From positions 1 to 28,910 of the forward strand of contig JBEKBD010000025.1 in assembly GCA_050015575.1 (NCBI GenBank): 28,910 nt of DNA, given 5' to 3'. Positions within the stretch are counted from its first letter, which is position 1. Each line of letters begins with the position of its first letter. The notes beneath the pieces are model-generated. The model worked only from the letters and a program-made list of their open reading frames with translations, was not told where the DNA came from and did no database searches. The position numbers and the translations under genes were made by a program. This document shows, piece by piece, positions 24,482-28,910 of this stretch. Source of the stretch: Roseiarcus sp050015575 (GTDB lineage Bacteria; Pseudomonadota; Alphaproteobacteria; Rhizobiales; Beijerinckiaceae).

Positions 24482-25234
24482 TCACCTCGGCGCCGCGCGC
24501 GCCGCGACGAGCCGGGCGTTGATCTGCGCGAGAAAGCCGACGAGGTCGTCGGTGACGAAGTCGACGCAGCCGCAGTCGGCCTCGCCATGATCCAGCGTTT
24601 GGCGATGGTCGGCCTGGCCGGGCCTGGGCGCGACCAGGGTCGTCGTCATGCCGCGCGCCTTGGGCGCGCGGAGATTCCGAGCGAGGTCTTCGAACATCGC
24701 CGCCGAGGCCGGATCGACTTCGTGAGTCCTGAAGAACGCTTCGTAGGCGAGGTCGACGGGCTTGGGGACGAGCCCCGCCGCGACGATGTCGAAAGCGTCC
24801 TCGAACAGGCCGTCGAGCCCGAGCCGCTCCAGCGTGCGCAACGCGTGGTCGCGAGAGCCGTTGGTGAAGATCAGCTTGCGCCCCGGCAGTCGCTCGATCT
24901 CGCGCGCGAGCGGCGGATTGGGAGCGAGCGTCGAGCGGTCGATGTCGTGGACGAATTCGAGGTACTCGTCGGCGCGCACGACATGTTCCTCGACCAGCCC
25001 GCGCAGCGTCGTGCCGTGGCGACGATAATAGTATCTCTGCAGCGCCCGCGCGGAGAGGCCGTCGAGCCCGGTGAGGCCCATCAGGAACAGGGCGATCCTC
25101 TGTTCGATCGCCGGCCACAGGGCGCAGTCGGGCGGATAGAGCGTATTGTCGAGATCGAACACCCACGCCGAGACATGGCCGAACTTGCCGAGCAAATCGG
25201 CCTCGAAGCTTTGCGGCGGCAGAATCACGGTCAT
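24482..25234 (-). CDS. HAD-family pyrimidine 5'-nucleotidase
   Basis: 250 residues. HAD motif I is VFDLDNTLYP (Asp27 and Asp29), motif II is LIFTNGSRDH, motif III lysine is in GLVPKPVDLAYE, and motif IV-like acidic residues are in MFEDLARNLRAPKARGM. The phrase DLDNTLYP and the layout fit the pyrimidine 5'-nucleotidase group (TIGR01993; SDT1/YjjG relatives) that dephosphorylates UMP or CMP. Start ATG 25234 (MTVILPPQSFEAD); the frame is open far upstream only as a shadow of mutY. It ends 290 bases before pckA on the same strand. Substrate not provable from sequence. Confidence 0.86.
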   Translation of the reverse strand: MTVILPPQSFEADLLGKFGHVSAWVFDLDNTLYPPDCALWPAIEQRIALFLMGLTGLDGLSARALQRYYYRRHGTTLRGLVEEHVVRADEYLEFVHDIDRSTLAPNPPLAREIERLPGRKLIFTNGSRDHALRTLERLGLDGLFEDAFDIVAAGLVPKPVDLAYEAFFRTHEVDPASAAMFEDLARNLRAPKARGMTTTLVAPRPGQADHRQTLDHGEADCGCVDFVTDDLVGFLAQINARLVAARAAPR

Positions 25235-25314
25235 CAGGCGCGTCTTTTCCGATCCGCGGCGTTCGCGGCGCCGAGCGAGGAGCCTTAGCGGCTCCCGGCG
25301 CCGCGCCGCAACCC

Positions 25315-26415
25315 CTATCGGGCGAAGCGTGCGCGGAAATGACGGCGCGCGTGCGCGACCGCCTTGAGCATGACACTGGAAAAACCGGCGCCCTCCGCGG
25401 CGGCGGGTTCGATCCAGATCAGGCCTTGGGCGCCCGGCGGGCTCGAGCCGACTTCGGCTGCGTAGAGCGTCAGGCGCAGGGTGAAGTGGGTGAAGGCTTG
25501 CTCGACTTCGCCCGGCAGACGCCGCCAGGGCGCCGGGAAGGGCGGTTGGGCCGCGCTCGCGTCCGCGCCCTCGGCTGCCTGCCACGGCCCGCCCGGCAAT
25601 TCGAGCGTCCCGCCGAGCAGCCCCTCGAGCGGGCGCCGCCGCGCCAGGATCGCGCCGTCCGCGCGCCATGCGAAGAACGCCGCGCCGACGCGGGCCGGCT
25701 TGCGCTTGGCGGCGGCGCGACGAGGATAGGCCTCGGGCGCGCCGGTCGCCGCCGCCGCGCAGACCCCGAGCAACGGACAGGCGGGGCAATCCGGTCGGCG
25801 CGGCCGGCAGATCAGCGCGCCAAGGTCCATCAGCGCCTCGGCGAAGTCGCCCGGGCGCTGCGTCGGCGTCAGCGCCGCCGCCGCTTCGCCGATCCGTCGC
25901 CGCGCTCGCGCGATCGGCGCCTCCAGGGCGCAAAGCCGCGCCAGAATGCGCGCGACGTTGCCGTCGACCGGGGCCGTCTTCGCGCCGTAAGCGATCGCCG
26001 CGACCGCGGGGGCGGTGTAGGCGCCGACGCCGGGCAGCGCGCGCAACTCCGCTTCGCCGAGCGGGAAGCGCCCGTCGCGCCGCGCGACTATTTGCGCGCA
26101 GGCGTGCAAATTGCGCGCGCGCGAGTAGTAGCCGAGCCCGGCAAACGCGGCTATGACCTCGTCGAGCGAGGCCGCGGCGAGCGCTTCGACGGTCGGCCAT
26201 CGCGCGACGAATTTCAGGAAATAAGGCGTCGCCGCCGTCGCGCTCGTCTGCTGCAACAGGATTTCCGCCAGCCAGACGCGATAGGGATCGCGCCTCTCGC
26301 CGGCTTTCCCGCGCCACGGCAGGACGCGGCGATGGACGTCCCACCAGGCGAGAACGAGAGGAGCGATTTCGCGTGGCTTCAAACGCGTGGCCGGAAGGGC
26401 TAGATTGTCGTCCAT
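25315..26415 (-). CDS. mutY: A/G-specific adenine glycosylase
   Basis: Removes adenine mispaired with 8-oxoG. 366 residues. HhH-GPD domain (about 15-220) with catalytic Glu51 in WLAEILLQQTSA, LPGVGAYTAPAVAAIA helix-hairpin-helix, and Asp151 in PVDGNVAR. The [4Fe-4S] loop is Cys203-x6-Cys210-x2-Cys213-x5-Cys219, the exact MutY spacing. A C-terminal NUDIX_4 domain (about 240-360; FFAWRADGAILARRRP, LGGTLELPGG) recognises 8-oxoG. Start ATG 26415 gives MDDNLALPATRL; the frame continues upstream only as shadow. It is divergent from the DUF721 gene with a 27-base gap. Confidence 0.96.
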   Translation of the reverse strand: MDDNLALPATRLKPREIAPLVLAWWDVHRRVLPWRGKAGERRDPYRVWLAEILLQQTSATAATPYFLKFVARWPTVEALAAASLDEVIAAFAGLGYYSRARNLHACAQIVARRDGRFPLGEAELRALPGVGAYTAPAVAAIAYGAKTAPVDGNVARILARLCALEAPIARARRRIGEAAAALTPTQRPGDFAEALMDLGALICRPRRPDCPACPLLGVCAAAATGAPEAYPRRAAAKRKPARVGAAFFAWRADGAILARRRPLEGLLGGTLELPGGPWQAAEGADASAAQPPFPAPWRRLPGEVEQAFTHFTLRLTLYAAEVGSSPPGAQGLIWIEPAAAEGAGFSSVMLKAVAHARRHFRARFAR

Positions 26416-26442
26416 GGAGCGGACTCTACCCTCGGGCGCGCG

Positions 26443-26961
26443 ATGACGAAACCGGCGCGCGAAAGGACGCGCGGCTTCGCTGCGCCGCTCGGCTCGCTGA
26501 TCGGGGCCGTGGTCGAGCCGACGCTCGCCGCGCGCGGGCTTGGCGAGATCAGCCTCGTCATGGATTGGCCCGAAATCGTCGGCGGCGAAATCGCGCGCTA
26601 CGCGCGCCCGATCGAGATCCAGTGGCCGCGGCGCGGCGCCAAGCGTCGCCCCGAGGAGAGCGTCGCCGCGACCCTGGTGCTGCGCGTCGATGGCGCTTTC
26701 GCGCTCGAGGCCCAGCACGCGCGCGCGATCATCGTCGAGCGCGTCAACGCGCATCTGGGTTGGCGCTGCGTCGAAAAGATCGCCTTCCGGCAAGGCCCGC
26801 TCGCCGAAGCGAAAAAGAGGCGCCGCGCCGCGCCGGCGCCGAGCGCAAGCGCGCAGGCGCAGGCCCTCGCGCTCGCCGCGCCGATCGAGGACGAGGAGCT
26901 TCGCCTGGCCTTGGCGAAGCTCGGCGCGCGGGCGATCGACAGGGCCGGGCGGACGCGGTAG
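26443..26961 (+). CDS. DUF721 / DciA-like protein
   Basis: 172 residues. The N-terminal domain (about 15-115: PLGSLIGAVVEPTLAARG, LVMDWPEIVGGEIARYARPIEI, LVLRVDGAFALEAQHARAIIVERVN) matches DUF721, the family of the helicase loader DciA, which operates with DnaB in bacteria lacking DnaC/DnaI. The C-terminal tail is alanine- and arginine-rich and ends RAIDRAGRTR. mutY divergent from DUF721 is a known alphaproteobacterial pair. In many species a thioredoxin/dsbA-like gene and smc follow; here dapF does. Identity as a functional DciA is inference. Confidence 0.82.
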   Translation: MTKPARERTRGFAAPLGSLIGAVVEPTLAARGLGEISLVMDWPEIVGGEIARYARPIEIQWPRRGAKRRPEESVAATLVLRVDGAFALEAQHARAIIVERVNAHLGWRCVEKIAFRQGPLAEAKKRRRAAPAPSASAQAQALALAAPIEDEELRLALAKLGARAIDRAGRTR

Positions 26962-27037
26962 AGGCCTGCGTCAGCTACCGGAGATCGCGAACATTCCCAC
27001 CTATCCCAGCCCCCTCGCCGGCCGCCGGGTCGCCCGG

Positions 27038-27880
27038 ATGAACGGCGTCGGCAACGCAATTCTGGTGCTCGACCTGCGCGGCGCGGCGCTCCTGCCGAGC
27101 CCTGACGAAATCCGCGCGATCCATCGCGCGCCAGGGCTCGAGTTCGACCAGTTGATGGCGCTGAGCGACCCGCGCGGCCCCGCGAGCGTCGCGTTCGTGC
27201 GCATCTACAACCACGACGGCAGCGAGGCCGGCGCCTGCGGCAACGGAACGCGCTGCGTCGCCGACCGGCTGGCGCGGCAAACGGGCGCCGACGCGTTGAC
27301 GATCGAGACAAGAGCGGGGCTCATCGCCTGCGAGCGTCTCGGCCCCTGGACCTGGCGCGTCGACATGGGCGCGCCGCGCCTCGCCTGGGACGAAATTCCG
27401 CTGGCGCATTGGGTCGCCGATGCGCGCAAGGTCGATATTCGCCTGCCCGGCGACGACGCGCCCGACTTCGGCCCGGCGAGCGTCGTCAACATGGGCAATC
27501 CGCATGCGGTCTTCTGGGTGAAAGACGTCGCCGCCGTCCCGCTCGAACGGGTGGGGCCGCCCTTGGAGACGCATCCGCTGTTTCCGCAAAAGGCCAACAT
27601 CTCGTTCGCGCACGTTCGAGCGCGCGATCGCATCGACCTCAGGGTGTGGGAGCGCGGCGTCGGCGCGACGCTCGGCTGCGGCTCGGCCGCCTGCGCGACG
27701 CTGGTCGCCGCGGCGCGCCTCGCGCTGACCGGCCGCGAGGCGCGCGTCGCGCTTCCCGGCGGCGAATTGACGATCGAATGGCGCGAGAGCGACGGCCACG
27801 TGTTGATGACCGGCCCGATCGAGTTCGAGCGCGACGTCGAACTCGATTCCGCGTTGTTCGCGGCGGCGGCGCGCGATTGA
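27038..27880 (+). CDS. dapF: Diaminopimelate epimerase
   Basis: Interconverts LL- and meso-diaminopimelate, for lysine and peptidoglycan. 280 residues from ATG 27038 (MNGVGNAILVLDL). The two catalytic cysteines lie in ACGNGTRC (Cys67 of this reading) and in GATLGCGSAACAT. Substrate blocks NMGNPHAVFWV and YNHDGSEAGACGNG are present. Homologs carry ~12-15 residues before the MNG of this motif. In frame there is PTYPSPLAGRRVAR before it, but no ATG, GTG or TTG; an ATT at 26993 lies 9 bases after GGAG (26980-26983) and could be the true start. The ATG at 27038 has no ribosome site. Confidence 0.92.
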   Translation: MNGVGNAILVLDLRGAALLPSPDEIRAIHRAPGLEFDQLMALSDPRGPASVAFVRIYNHDGSEAGACGNGTRCVADRLARQTGADALTIETRAGLIACERLGPWTWRVDMGAPRLAWDEIPLAHWVADARKVDIRLPGDDAPDFGPASVVNMGNPHAVFWVKDVAAVPLERVGPPLETHPLFPQKANISFAHVRARDRIDLRVWERGVGATLGCGSAACATLVAAARLALTGREARVALPGGELTIEWRESDGHVLMTGPIEFERDVELDSALFAAAARD

Positions 27881-27930
27881 GGGCGAGGCGCCGATTGCGC
27901 CCAGCGGCGGCGGCGCGCACAATGCCGGCC

Positions 27931-28910
27931 ATGGCCGCGCCCGCTGATCGCCTCGTCATCGCCCTCGCGCAAATCCCCTCGATCGTCGGCGACATCGAGG
28001 GCAATCTGGCGCGCCTGCGCCAGGCGCGCGCCGAGGCCGCCGGCTTCGGCGCGGATATCGTCATGGCGCCGGAGCTCTATCTCGCCGGCTACCCGCCCGA
28101 GGATCTTGTGCTCAAGCCCGCCTTCCAGGAGGCGTGCCGCGCCGCCTGCGAAGCGCTGGCGCGCGACACCGCCGACGGCGGGCCAGCCGTGCTGGTGGGA
28201 TTGCCGTGGGTCGACGACGGCGCGCTCTACAACGCCGCGGCGCTCATCGACGGCGGGCGGATCGAAGCGGCGCGCTTCAAGGTCGATTTGCCCAACTACG
28301 GCGTGTTCGACGAAAAGCGGGTGTTCAAACCCGGCCCGGCGCCGGGACCGATCGTCTTTCGCGGCGTGCGCATCGGCGTTCCCATTTGCGAAGACATCTG
28401 GGGCCCCGAGCCGATCGAATGCATCGCGGAGACCGGCGGCGAGATCCTGCTCGTCGCCAACGCCTCGCCTTACGAGCGCGATAAGCTGGCGATCCGGCTC
28501 GAGGTCGCGCAGGCGCGCGTCGCCGAGAGCGGCCTGCCGCTGATCTATCTCAACGCCGTCGGCGGCCAGGACGAAATCGTCTTCGATGGCGCCTCGTTCG
28601 CGCTCAATGCCGATCGCTCGCTCGCTCTTCAGGCGCCGGCGTTCCGCGCCTGCGTCGCGCGCGCCGTGTGGGAGCGCGGCGACAAGGGTTGGCGCTGCGT
28701 CGAAGGCCCGCGCGAAGCGGTCGAGGAGGGCGACGAAGCCGATTACGCCGCCTGCGTGATGGGCCTGCGCGACTACGTCGACAGCAACCGCTTTCCCGGC
28801 GTGGCGCTCGGCCTGTCCGGCGGAGTCGATTCGGCGCTGTGCGCGGCGATGGCGGTCGACGCGCTGGGGGCTCAGCGCGTCCACGCGGTGATGCTGCCCT
28901 ATCGCTTCAC
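27931..28910 (+). CDS. nadE: Glutamine-dependent NAD+ synthetase (5' part; runs off the window)
   Basis: Amidates NaAD to NAD+ using ammonia from glutamine. 326 codons are present. N-terminal nitrilase/glutaminase domain with Glu48 (MAPELYLAGYPPEDL), Lys117 (FKVDLPNYGVFDEKR) and Cys153 (VPICEDIWG). Then the PP-loop ATPase SGGVDS at ~295-300 (LGLSGGVDSALCAAM); the C-terminal synthetase half lies beyond 28910. Start ATG 27931; ATG 27922 would add three residues. Near the N-terminus AQIPSIVGD replaces the usual AQ(L/I)NP(T)VGD. It follows dapF by 50 bases and may be cotranscribed. Confidence 0.95.
   Translation, partial: MAAPADRLVIALAQIPSIVGDIEGNLARLRQARAEAAGFGADIVMAPELYLAGYPPEDLVLKPAFQEACRAACEALARDTADGGPAVLVGLPWVDDGALYNAAALIDGGRIEAARFKVDLPNYGVFDEKRVFKPGPAPGPIVFRGVRIGVPICEDIWGPEPIECIAETGGEILLVANASPYERDKLAIRLEVAQARVAESGLPLIYLNAVGGQDEIVFDGASFALNADRSLALQAPAFRACVARAVWERGDKGWRCVEGPREAVEEGDEADYAACVMGLRDYVDSNRFPGVALGLSGGVDSALCAAMAVDALGAQRVHAVMLPYRF

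Noticed and set aside
27205..28884. 559-codon minus-strand frame over dapF and nadE
   Set aside because: Antisense of two recognisable enzymes; no motif found.

Overview
The window is GC-rich chromosomal DNA. Gene content and neighbourhoods point to an alphaproteobacterium, most likely Hyphomicrobiales/Rhizobiales. The signs are a plant-type glutamate-cysteine ligase, an ATP-type PEP carboxykinase of rhizobial character, a TIGR02301 protein, a BMP-type purine transporter, and a dnaJ-like gene and lipoprotein gene divergent from pdxH. The family cannot be fixed by eye. No phage, IS, integrase, CRISPR, rRNA or tRNA was seen. About 30 genes are packed tightly, with several 4-base start/stop overlaps (ATGA or GTGA).

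Layout. 1-855 (-): 5' part of ftsH, with an apparent one-base frameshift at codons 5-6. 1020-4168 (-): YbbP-like permease and YbbA-like ATPase, head-to-head with the GDSL esterase tesA (4170, +). 4971-5834 (+): purU, whose stop codon overlaps that of a convergent LssY_C-type gene (5831-6652, -). 6828-8328 (+): msrB and hemH. 8366-9102 (-): a Phd/VapC-type toxin-antitoxin pair, with a perfect palindrome over the antitoxin start. 9135-10151 (-): ispH. 10293-13127 (+): a MATE exporter and glutamate-cysteine ligase. 13275-13442 (+): a tiny exported peptide whose mature part is about half histidine. 13581-15050 (-): a CbpA-like J-protein and a lipoprotein, divergent from pdxH (15140, +). 15909-16879 (+): Nudix hydrolase and TIGR02301 protein. 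16902-17193 (-): a decayed small membrane-protein gene. 17360-22251 (-): a complete BMP-family purine or nucleoside ABC importer. 22577-24190 (-): pckA. 24482-25234 (-): HAD pyrimidine 5'-nucleotidase. 25315-26415 (-): mutY, divergent from a DUF721/DciA-like gene (26443, +). Then dapF and the first part of glutamine-dependent nadE (+, runs off the right edge).

Most genes are housekeeping: proteolysis, one-carbon and purine metabolism, heme, isoprenoid, glutathione, B6, lysine/peptidoglycan and NAD synthesis, gluconeogenesis and DNA repair. The accessory or poorly understood parts are the toxin-antitoxin pair, the His-rich peptide, the LssY_C protein, the decayed membrane gene and the regulatory palindromes. 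I did not find a convincing large new multi-gene system. The most unusual single item is the His-rich secreted peptide at 13275-13442.
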